DNA of 13,887 nucleotides, taken from DASWVC01 sp036401335. Its GTDB lineage: Bacteria; Verrucomicrobiota; Verrucomicrobiia; Chthoniobacterales; JAFAMB01. A program made the position numbers and the translations under genes. This document shows, piece by piece, positions 1 to 5,556 of this stretch. Every line of letters starts with the position of its first letter. Position 1 is the stretch's first letter. A model generated the notes under the pieces. The model searched no databases, was not told where the DNA came from, and saw only the letters and a program-made list of their open reading frames with translations. The stretch lies in contig DASWVC010000409.1 of NCBI GenBank assembly GCA_036401335.1, positions 1-13,887 of the forward strand, in the 5' to 3' direction.

Positions 1-318
1 CCCAAGGCTGTCCAAGGTGCCCCGAACGATATGGTAACGAACCCCGGGTAAATCCTTTACTCGACCCCCTCGAACCAGCACGATGGAGTGTTCCTGGAGG
101 TTATGCCCTTCGCCCGGGATGTAAGCGATAACCTCATAACCGTTGGTCAAACGCACCTTCGCCACTTTGCGCAAAGCCGAGTTCGGCTTCTTCGGCGTCC
201 GCGTCATCACCTGCACGCACACCCCACGGCGCTGTGGACAGTCAACCAAGGCCGGTGATTTTGACTTCACCGCCATCCGGTTCCGACCTTTTCTTACAAG
301 CTGGTTAATCGTTGGCAT
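1..318 (-). CDS. rpsL: 30S ribosomal protein S12, 3' end outside window
   Basis: S12 sits at the decoding centre of the 30S subunit and helps control codon-anticodon fidelity. The minus strand from ATG at 318 reads MPTINQLVRKGRNR and then the family hallmarks TPKKPNSALRKV (residues 41-52), GEGHNLQEHS (69-78) and RGGRVKDLPGVRYH (83-96). The first 106 of about 123-140 expected residues are present; the gene continues past the left edge, so it is cut by the window and not broken. The lysines linked in other bacteria to streptomycin sensitivity (43 and 88 in the usual numbering) are conserved, as is the Asp89 that RimO methylthiolates in E. coli, so no ribosomal streptomycin resistance is predicted. 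In most bacteria rpsG and fusA follow; here they would lie outside the window. No Shine-Dalgarno is placed properly: the only GGAGAG is about 15 nt upstream of the ATG, inside a hairpin. Confidence 0.97.
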   Translation of the reverse strand, partial: MPTINQLVRKGRNRMAVKSKSPALVDCPQRRGVCVQVMTRTPKKPNSALRKVAKVRLTNGYEVIAYIPGEGHNLQEHSIVLVRGGRVKDLPGVRYHIVRGTLDSLG

Positions 319-334
319 CGAGGCTATCTGGTTC

Positions 335-351
335 TCTCCAGGGTATGGAGA
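335..351 (-). promoter_or_regulatory. rpsL leader hairpin near the start codon
   Basis: A perfect 6-bp stem (TCTCCA at 335-340 with TGGAGA at 346-351, 5-nt loop) lies 16 nt upstream of the S12 ATG on the transcribed strand. The 3' arm in the mRNA contains GGAGA, the only purine-rich element in the leader. It could hide a ribosome-entry site or bind a ribosomal protein, but that role is inferred. Confidence 0.4.
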
Positions 352-353
352 TC

Positions 354-398
354 AAAAAACCGCCCTGACGTGACACGACACCGTGCCGTCAGAAGCGG
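354..398 (-). terminator. Terminator-like hairpin in rpsL leader (possible attenuator)
   Basis: Read on the minus strand, CCGC (398-395), TT, CTGACG (392-387) pairs with CGTCAG (370-365), one bulged G, and GCGG (363-360). An inner stem GCACG/CGTGT closes on a GTGT loop. Six T's (359-354) follow directly. This is the standard layout of an intrinsic terminator. It falls between the predicted promoter and the S12 ATG, and no minus-strand gene upstream needs terminating. The natural reading is an attenuator giving a short RNA of about 50 nt unless read through. Sequence pattern only; no competing antiterminator fold is evident to me. Confidence 0.55.
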
Positions 399-408
399 GA
401 GAGCGTGG

Positions 409-436
409 ACTATATTAGCTTTCCCGGGAGGCGCAA
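409..436 (-). promoter_or_regulatory. Predicted sigma70 promoter of rpsL (P1)
   Basis: On the minus strand, TTGCGC (436-431), a 16-base spacer and TATAGT (414-409). The -10 matches consensus at five of six positions. Transcription would start near 402-406, at the base of the leader hairpin, giving an rpsL leader of roughly 85 nt. Confidence 0.55.
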
Positions 437-743
437 GGGAATTTTGGATCAGTCCACTCCAGAATCCGACCTTCCCAGGACCACCAAAATAGCATTGCTC
501 TCAGGCTTTGCGCAAAAAAAAATTGGCCTGACTGCGTCCGCTATCACGACGAAACCGGGTTGCACCCGGACCAGTAATCCACTAGTGCTGAACAACTTTA
601 CCTGACGCTGTGGAGCCGGCCGCCGGCATCCTGTTAAACACCATTCCCCTAGAACATTTCCGAGACGTGCACCACAACTTTTTGAATCCAACGGCGAGCC
701 TTTGTGCCGCCTGTGCCGGGGGGGAGTCCCTGCCCGGTTCCCT
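437..743. other. Divergent intergenic region between rpsL and ACT gene
   Basis: I find no convincing gene here. It holds the weak second rpsL promoter, a nine-A run (514-522), the palindrome TTTGCGCAAA (507-516), a perfect hairpin CCGGGT-TGC-ACCCGG (555-569) and a GC-rich hairpin around GCCGG-CCG-CCGGC (615-627) whose stem extends through a bulge to 612-630. Short open frames on both strands look like chance. No clear promoter for the plus-strand ACT gene was found. Confidence 0.6.
486..515 (-). promoter_or_regulatory. Possible second upstream promoter of rpsL (P2)
   Basis: TTGCGC (515-510), an 18-base spacer and TATTTT (491-486) on the minus strand. The -35 hexamer is identical to that of P1, and a run of nine T's (522-514 read on the minus strand) abuts and overlaps it, like an UP element. 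The -10 is weak. Confidence 0.28.
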
Positions 744-1157
744 ATGAGCATCCGGGTCGACCGCCAGATCACGATCGCTCTGGAAAATGAACCTGGGCAA
801 CTTGCCCGGGTATCGGAACTCCTGGCGACCCACAGAATCAATATCGAGGCGATCTCCATTCTCGACAGCATCGAGCAAGGCGTGATCCGTTTGCTCGTCA
901 GCGATCCTCCCACCTGCCTGCAATTGCTCCGTAAGCAGGGATTTTACGTGATTGAAGGCGAAGTCGTGGTCTTGGACGTCCAGGACCGGGTGGGCAAACT
1001 GGCGCAAATCTGCGGGGATCTCGCTGAGGCCCGCATCAACATCGATTATGTTTATGGCAGCGTGGAGCATCCTGGCGCCCCCATGCGCATGGTGTTGAAA
1101 ACCTCGGACATCGTGCGAACCCGCCAGATCCTTGAGACACGCGGTGCGCAGGCATGA
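744..1157 (+). CDS. Tandem ACT-domain protein, probable amino-acid sensor
   Basis: A 137-residue protein made almost wholly of two ACT domains, roughly residues 7-70 (start ITIALENEPGQLARVSELLATH) and 74-135 (VVVLDVQDRVGKLAQICGDLAEARINIDYVY). The pattern GxLAxVxxxLAxxxINIxxI is typical of ACT folds, which usually bind amino acids at a domain interface. No catalytic domain is attached, so it probably acts as a small allosteric or regulatory subunit, perhaps as an oligomer. The ligand cannot be told. I chose ATG 744 because MSIRVDRQ leads straight into the first beta strand; an in-frame GTG at 702 would add 14 residues unlike the family. No Shine-Dalgarno is visible. The gene stands alone, divergent from rpsL and convergent with rnpB. 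A stem AGCGG-ATGA-CCGCT lies just after the stop but has no T-run. Confidence 0.88.
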   Translation: MSIRVDRQITIALENEPGQLARVSELLATHRINIEAISILDSIEQGVIRLLVSDPPTCLQLLRKQGFYVIEGEVVVLDVQDRVGKLAQICGDLAEARINIDYVYGSVEHPGAPMRMVLKTSDIVRTRQILETRGAQA

Positions 1158-1243
1158 GCGGCCAGGCGTCCAAGCGGATGACCGCTGAGCCCAGCCGATG
1201 CCTCAAGGATCTCACTTTGCCTGCCCGTTGGAAAAGGTCGCAA

Positions 1244-1264
1244 CCGCCGGCTTGAGGCCGGCGG
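1244..1264 (-). terminator. Hairpin downstream of rnpB, likely terminator
   Basis: A perfect 8-bp GC-rich stem (CCGCCGGC 1244-1251, GCCGGCGG 1257-1264, 5-nt loop) follows the RNase P RNA 3' end on the minus strand. A short CCTTTTCC comes about 6 nt later (1237-1230). The T-run is weak, so efficiency is uncertain. Confidence 0.5.
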
Positions 1265-1675
1265 CCACGACGGTGGCGTAAGCCGAATTCTGTCTGGCTA
1301 TGTTTACACAGCCATGGCGGTCATTTATCTCGGGCCGCTTTCGCGGCCGGTCCTGCTCGCACAGGATGCGACTATTACCCGGAAGTCCTCGGCGAACCGA
1401 GCGGGCAGGCAACCCCTCTTCCTGTTCTGTCTTGCACCGCACGGGGTTTTTCAGCGTCCAACCTTACGGTTGGACCGGTGGGCTCTTACCCCGCCTTTTC
1501 ACCCTTACCCCTTACGGACTTAGCCGAAAGGGGCGGTACATTTTCTGTGACACTTTCCGTCGTCTTCGGCTTGGGCCGGAAAACGCCCGCCCTTTCAAGC
1601 GGCGTGCTGCCTTACGGTGTTCGGACTTTCCTCTACCCGACGCAGGTCGGGCAGCGACCACCTGCCACAAACCCA
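1265..1675 (-). ncRNA. rnpB: RNase P RNA, bacterial class A
   Basis: This is the catalytic RNA of ribonuclease P, which cuts 5' leaders from pre-tRNAs together with the RnpA protein. On the minus strand the universal 5' core GAGGAAAGTCCGAAC is near 1635-1621 and the 3' core GACAGAATTCGGCTTA near 1294-1279. They form helix P4: GUCCGAA pairs with UUCGGCU, where E. coli has GGG/CCC at the same spot, a compensatory change that supports a working RNA. The internal core AGGGTGAAAAGGCGGGG then GTAAGAGCCCACCGG matches the specificity-domain region, and GATAAATGACCGCC precedes the 3' core as in other bacteria. GTGGC (1668-1664) and GCCAC (1277-1273) can pair as helix P1. Ends are estimates, good to perhaps 10-15 nt. 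Several open frames cross this gene and should be ignored. Confidence 0.95.
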
Positions 1676-1726
1676 ACCTCGACCGAAACGGGAGAGTTGC
1701 AACTGGGCCGGAAAGCGCTTCTTAAC

Positions 1727-1754
1727 TTGAACCCAACTAAACATCGTGTATGTA
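1727..1754 (+). promoter_or_regulatory. Predicted promoter of cysK
   Basis: TTGAAC (1727-1732), a 16-base spacer and TATGTA (1749-1754), with start expected near 1761 and a leader of about 38 nt. It lies about 50 bases from the 5' end of rnpB, so the two divergent promoters share a short region. I could not identify a clear rnpB promoter. Confidence 0.4.
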
Positions 1755-1798
1755 AAAACTCCCTGCGTCGCAATTCCCCAATCCAGCAACCACCTTCC

Positions 1799-2773
1799 AT
1801 GACGACCTCCGGCAGATTATACGAAAATATCATCGAAACCGTAGGGCGCACACCCCTGGTGAAGCTGAACCGGATAACCAAAGGGTTGGACGCCACCGTG
1901 GCGGTGAAATGCGAGTTTTTTAACCCGCTTGGCAGCGTGAAGGACCGGATCGGCATGGCCATGATCGAGGCGGCCGAACGGGACAACCTGATCAATTCCG
2001 AGACCACGATCGTGGAACCGACTAGCGGCAACACCGGCATTGCCCTGGCCTTTGTTTGCGCGGCCAAAGGCTACAAGCTGGTGCTGACCATGCCGGAAAC
2101 CATGAGCGTGGAACGCCGGACGCTGCTGGCCATGTTGGGCGCGAAGTTGGTGTTGACTCCTGGAACGGAGGGCATGAAAGGCGCCATTGCACGGGCCGAA
2201 GAGATTTTGAAGTCGACGCCGAACGCGTGGATGCCCCAGCAATTCAATAATCCCGCCAATCCCCTCATTCACCAGCAGACGACGGCGGAGGAGATCTGGG
2301 CCGACACCGACGGTAAGGTCGACATCCTTGTGGCGGCCGTTGGGACCGGTGGCACCATCACCGGAGTAAACACGGTTATCAGACCCCGGCGACCCGGGTT
2401 CAAGTCCATTGCAGTGGAGCCGAAGGACTCTCCGGTGATTACCCAAACCCTTCATGGTGAACCTTTGAAGCCGGGTCCCCACAAAATCCAAGGAACCGGT
2501 GCCGGGTTCATCCCCAACAACCTCCACCTCGACGCGGTCGACGAGGTGATCACCGTGTCGAACGAGCACGCGTTCGTGATGGCACGTCGGCTGGCCAAAG
2601 AGGAAGGGATCCTCGCCGGCATCAGCTCGGGTGCAAACGTCCATGCGGCGGTCGAGGTGGCCCGGCGGCCGGAAAACCACGGTAAACTTATTGTGACGGT
2701 GGCCTGCTCGACCGGCGAACGTTACCTGAGTACGGCCTTGGCGGACGAAGCCCGCGCCGAGGTTGGCGGTTAA
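1799..2773 (+). CDS. cysK: Cysteine synthase A (O-acetylserine sulfhydrylase)
   Basis: A cytoplasmic PLP enzyme making L-cysteine from O-acetyl-L-serine and sulfide, the last step of sulfate assimilation. At 324 residues it has the normal family length. Visible motifs: NPLGSVKDR with the PLP lysine K48; TSGNTG (75-80), the substrate-binding loop; GTGGT (182-186), the PLP phosphate cradle; KIQGTGAGFIP (229-239); and SSGAN (276-280). The loop sequences fit OASS-A better than cystathionine beta-synthase, and there is no heme or CBS domain. The ATG at 1799 gives the usual N-terminus (RLYENIIETVGRTPLVKLNR). The frame stays open upstream to 1478, but that part lies in rnpB and is not protein. No Shine-Dalgarno is seen. 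The TPR-like gene starts 30 bases after the stop and may be co-transcribed. No SerA/CysE partner is nearby. Confidence 0.96.
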   Translation: MTTSGRLYENIIETVGRTPLVKLNRITKGLDATVAVKCEFFNPLGSVKDRIGMAMIEAAERDNLINSETTIVEPTSGNTGIALAFVCAAKGYKLVLTMPETMSVERRTLLAMLGAKLVLTPGTEGMKGAIARAEEILKSTPNAWMPQQFNNPANPLIHQQTTAEEIWADTDGKVDILVAAVGTGGTITGVNTVIRPRRPGFKSIAVEPKDSPVITQTLHGEPLKPGPHKIQGTGAGFIPNNLHLDAVDEVITVSNEHAFVMARRLAKEEGILAGISSGANVHAAVEVARRPENHGKLIVTVACSTGERYLSTALADEARAEVGG

Positions 2774-2803
2774 TGCCCTGCGGTGCTGCTCCTCCTTTGT
2801 TCC

Positions 2804-3544
2804 ATGCCTGCGCGTCCCGTCTTGGAATCTGCCCCTTCGGCGTTTGATCCCGTCCTTTTCTGGTCGCTGCACCGGAAAAACATTCTCTATGGGTCTACCG
2901 CGCTGGCGTTGGCTTTGGTGGTGTTCGGAGTGACTTTGGGGTTCCAGGCCGTGCGCCGGGTCAAAGCAGAGGCTGCTTTTGCTGGGGCTGAGCAAAGCGG
3001 TGACTGGCAGGCGGTGATCAACCAATTTCCAGGGTCGCTGGCTGCCGGCAACGCGGCCCTGCGGCTTGCCGCCCGGTTTGCCGGTGAAGGAAAATACCAG
3101 GAAGCAGACGCCACTTACGACGCCTTCATGCGGCAAAACCCCAAACACCCGTTGCTTGTCAACGGCTGCATGGGGTTGGCCCAGGATGCGGAAAACGAAA
3201 AAAAGTTAGACAAAGCCGTACAAGGTTACGCGCAGTTGGTCAGGCAGTTTGGTAACACGTATTTGGCTCCGCTTGCCCTTTTTAATCAGGCGCGTCTGAC
3301 CCGGGACAAAGGCAGCCTTAAGGAAGCTCAAACCTTGTTTGGCGCGGTAGTCCAACGGTACCCGAACAGTGTAGCGGCAACCCTGGCCGGAGCGGAAGCA
3401 GCCAAGCTGAATGAGAAGCTTAATCCACCGCCCGCGCCGGCTGCTGCAGCTTCTCCGGCGGCACAGGCAAATCCCGCTTCCGCCCTCCCTTCGCCTGAAA
3501 AAGCGGCTTCTACTCCGCGACCGTCAGCCAGCTTAGCGCCTTAG
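2804..3544 (+). CDS. Membrane-anchored TPR-like protein with Ala/Pro-rich tail
   Basis: A 246-residue protein with a short N-terminal segment, one membrane helix at about residues 27-49 (ILYGSTALALALVVFGVTLG) and then helical repeats. Blocks such as AALRLAARFAGEGKYQEADATYDAF, KLDKAVQGYAQLVRQFGNTYLAPLAL and KEAQTLFGAVVQRYPNS fit TPR units spaced about 34-38 residues. The repeats probably face the periplasm, given the positive residues RRVK after the helix only in part, so topology is unsure. Layout resembles YfgM- or BamD-type scaffold proteins, which help envelope assembly, but I cannot assign a specific family. The last 40 residues are rich in Ala, Pro and Ser and look disordered. ATG 2804 is preferred over an in-frame GTG at 2783. 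It follows cysK closely and converges on the DUF5069 operon. Confidence 0.82.
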   Translation: MPARPVLESAPSAFDPVLFWSLHRKNILYGSTALALALVVFGVTLGFQAVRRVKAEAAFAGAEQSGDWQAVINQFPGSLAAGNAALRLAARFAGEGKYQEADATYDAFMRQNPKHPLLVNGCMGLAQDAENEKKLDKAVQGYAQLVRQFGNTYLAPLALFNQARLTRDKGSLKEAQTLFGAVVQRYPNSVAATLAGAEAAKLNEKLNPPPAPAAAASPAAQANPASALPSPEKAASTPRPSASLAP

Positions 3545-3579
3545 GCGGATGCCTGAACTACCACGAGCCGAAAAATCAG

Positions 3580-3656
3580 GGAATGCCACAACCGGGAACG
3601 GTTTGCTGCCCGTTTTCTTTCTTTGATCTTTTGACTCTTTGATTTGTGGCATTTCT
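3580..3656. repeat. Inverted-repeat-bounded segment in convergent gap
   Basis: AATGCCACAA (3582-3591) and TTGTGGCATT (3644-3653) form a perfect 10-bp inverted repeat, extended outward by a G-T and a G-C pair. The 52-base interior holds a weak stem GAACGG/CCGTTT (3596-3601, 3610-3615) followed by a T-rich run, and three near-copies of CTTTGATC in tandem (about 3620-3644). It lies between the ends of two convergent genes, so it may serve as a two-way terminator. It could also be a small dispersed repeat. Confidence 0.5.
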
Positions 3657-3665
3657 CATTCCACG

Positions 3666-4127
3666 TCACTCCAGCACCTTCTTCTGGCCTGCTTTGCGCA
3701 CTAAAAATTCGGCCCGGCGTTCCTCGAATTCAATCAGGTCGAAGTAGGTGTGCACGCCGGAGGCAAGCGTGCCGCCCATCTGGTGGAGAAGGCGGTTGAA
3801 CCGCTCCTGTTTTGCCAACGTGTCTGGACGCTGGGAAATCATGCCGTCATTCCAGGCCTGGATTTCTGCGGGGGTGCGGCTAACGCCCGTCGCGCGCAAC
3901 CAGTCCCAGATTAGGTCATCAGAGGTAAATTCATTGGCCTTTGCCTCAAACGTATCGCCGTCGACACCCAGAAACGCGAGCAGATGACGGTCGAACCCAG
4001 AGGTCTTATAGTTGTAGCCGACGAGCAGCCCCTGGTGGTGCAAACGTGCCTTGTCAATCAAACGAGGCAGGTGAACATAGCCCCCCAGCTGCGCGTAAGG
4101 GCTGCGAGGATAAATCCGTCGATTCAT
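3666..4127 (-). CDS. DUF5069 family protein
   Basis: A 153-residue soluble protein of unknown function. The N-terminal YPRSPYAQLGGYVHLPRLIDKARLH pattern and the following Phe/Trp-rich helical region match DUF5069 as I know it, a family seen often in Verrucomicrobiota and Planctomycetota. No catalytic motif, membrane helix or signal peptide is visible. Its ATG overlaps the stop of the zinc-ribbon bactofilin gene by four bases (ATGA), so the two are translationally coupled and it is the last gene of the minus-strand operon. This tie suggests, without proving, that it works with the bactofilins. I infer nothing about a reaction. Confidence 0.85.
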   Translation of the reverse strand: MNRRIYPRSPYAQLGGYVHLPRLIDKARLHHQGLLVGYNYKTSGFDRHLLAFLGVDGDTFEAKANEFTSDDLIWDWLRATGVSRTPAEIQAWNDGMISQRPDTLAKQERFNRLLHQMGGTLASGVHTYFDLIEFEERRAEFLVRKAGQKKVLE

Positions 4128-4945
4128 GCCGACGCCAACGAAAGGTCCGTTCCCGGTTCGCTGGTCGGGCCGGTTTGCGGCGCGGGTTTGGGAGCAGCCA
4201 GCCGCTCGGGCTGGGTCAGCTCGACGTTTCCAATCGAAAGATCACCGAAAAACTCACCCCCTTTTTCCACCGTGAACCCCCGAGCGAAGACTGCACCAGT
4301 TAACCGCCCGCCTTTCTGGACAATGACTTTGCCTTCCGAGATGATCCGGGCCGTCACCATTCCTTCAACGTCGATCAACTCACCCCGTAAAGGACGGACA
4401 AACTCAACCTCCGATTTGCGATCAATCGTGACGGTTTTTCCATCGATTGCACCGCTGATTTTTCCCTTGAGCCTGACCTTAACTTCACCGCTGCAAATAA
4501 GGCTTCCCCGCAGAGACCCCTGGATCTCGGCGGTTTCACAAATCACGCGGTTGCTGTTAAGATCGCCTTTGGCCGTGATCAAAACATGCCCGCGGGTACG
4601 GATCGACCGGCTGAAATGACCGTTGATTTTGTAATCCTGAAGGTCGATGTAGGCACCGCATTGCGGGCAGATGGTTGAGGTAGCCGCTTTTGGCACTTCC
4701 CGCTTGCCCGGGCATTCGAAACACCTGGCCAGCACCGTTCGCTGCCCACCCAGCATCCCCTCCAACTTCTGGAACACAGAAGCCTGTTTAGGCCCCTCTG
4801 CCAGTGGTTCCGCCGTTTTTCGGCCTTTACCAAGTTGGATGTAGCCGTTGCACTTGCGGCAATAAGTGGATTTAGCGAGCTCCGGCTCTAACTGAAGGTT
4901 ACCGCAGTGAGGACATTGAACTTCTACCCGTCCTTTTGCAGCCAC
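4124..4945 (-). CDS. Bactofilin with two N-terminal zinc ribbons
   Basis: A 273-residue protein. The first 100 residues hold two CxxC...CxxC ribbons: C11, C14, C29, C32 (CPHC, CRKC) and C75, C78, C93, C96 (CFEC, CPQC), each likely to bind one zinc. From about 105 to 245 come short repeated strands of the bactofilin/DUF583 type (GDLNSNRVICETAEIQGSLRGSLICSGEVKVRLKGKISG), predicted to form a right-handed beta-helix that polymerises head to tail without nucleotide. Bactofilins form cytoskeletal scaffolds at the membrane and affect cell shape or wall synthesis in other bacteria. The tail (250-273) is Pro/Ala/Ser-rich. ATG 4945 lies 10 bases after the stop of the preceding bactofilin gene. The zinc ribbons may recruit a partner or nucleic acid; that part is inference. 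Confidence 0.88.
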   Translation of the reverse strand: MAAKGRVEVQCPHCGNLQLEPELAKSTYCRKCNGYIQLGKGRKTAEPLAEGPKQASVFQKLEGMLGGQRTVLARCFECPGKREVPKAATSTICPQCGAYIDLQDYKINGHFSRSIRTRGHVLITAKGDLNSNRVICETAEIQGSLRGSLICSGEVKVRLKGKISGAIDGKTVTIDRKSEVEFVRPLRGELIDVEGMVTARIISEGKVIVQKGGRLTGAVFARGFTVEKGGEFFGDLSIGNVELTQPERLAAPKPAPQTGPTSEPGTDLSLASA

Positions 4946-4955
4946 TCAGAACTCC

Positions 4956-5525
4956 TTAGCGCGGAGCACCAACCTTCAGCGCTTCTTCCCGTACCGGCAT
5001 CTGACTAAGTCCGCCGAGATCTTTGATCGCGCCCTTGTTCGGCGTCACCTCCGACCGGCCAACGAAGGTAGCGCCTTCTTCAATGATCAACCGGGCAGCC
5101 TTCAGATCCCCAATCAACTGAGATCGGGACCGAAGCTCACAGCGTTCCTGCACCGTGATGTTGCCATGAACCTTGCCCATCACGATCACCGACTTGGCTT
5201 TGACTTCGCCCCGCACGTCGCCGTGTTCCCCTACCGTCAAAACACCGTCACTGGACGAGATCTCGCCTTCAATTCGGCCATCAAACGTGAACTCGTTTGC
5301 GAACGTGATGGACCCTTTGATTTCTACATCGTTTGCGAGATGATTCTTGGTAGCTGTGTCTGCCATAACGGATTTAGGTTGGGTTACGCTGGAACTGTGC
5401 ACTTCCGGCCCGGCTGCCGGGCTTGGCGGCACGGCCGCCGCTTGTGGTGGTAAAGTTTCCTCGTTGCCAGTGCCTTCGAGGGAAGTCGGATGGTCTGGAC
5501 GCTGGGGGATGAACTTCCTGAGCAC
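4956..5525 (-). CDS. Bactofilin (polymer-forming cytoskeletal protein)
   Basis: A 189-residue protein with a disordered N-terminus rich in Pro, Ala and Ser (1-60), then a bactofilin beta-helix at about 61-165 (ANDVEIKGSITFANEFTFDGRIEGEI; GDVRGEVKAKSVIVMGKVHGNI; ERCELRSRSQLIGDLKAARLIIEEGATFVG) and a short C-terminal tail. This is the canonical domain order of bacterial bactofilins. No membrane helix is present. The start is a GTG at 5525, 31 bases after the flavoprotein stop; an internal ATG at 5366 (MADTATKNHL) would give a shorter product with the whole beta-helix and is a fair alternative. With the next gene it makes a pair of different bactofilins, which could co-polymerise. Confidence 0.9.
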   Translation of the reverse strand: MLRKFIPQRPDHPTSLEGTGNEETLPPQAAAVPPSPAAGPEVHSSSVTQPKSVMADTATKNHLANDVEIKGSITFANEFTFDGRIEGEISSSDGVLTVGEHGDVRGEVKAKSVIVMGKVHGNITVQERCELRSRSQLIGDLKAARLIIEEGATFVGRSEVTPNKGAIKDLGGLSQMPVREEALKVGAPR

Positions 5526-5556
5526 GAGCGCAAGTATGTCGGGACGGCTTAGAATG

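Noticed and set aside
540..610. tRNA-like appearance: minus-strand translation resembles the GLLVRVQPG peptide often produced by tRNA genes
   Set aside because: No acceptor, D or anticodon arms can be drawn, and the stem CCGGGT/ACCCGG does not have T-arm geometry.
1300..1725. Open frames crossing the rnpB gene on both strands
   Set aside because: The conserved RNase P RNA core explains the sequence; the translations are arginine- and proline-rich and have no protein-family features.
1478..1798. Upstream extension of the cysK reading frame to 1478
   Set aside because: This stretch lies mostly within the RNase P RNA gene on the other strand and has no similarity to cysteine synthase; the family N-terminus begins at 1799.
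1817..3148. 443-codon open frame antisense to cysK and the TPR gene
   Set aside because: It mirrors two well-supported genes, and its His/Arg/Gly-rich product is typical of antisense frames in GC-rich DNA.
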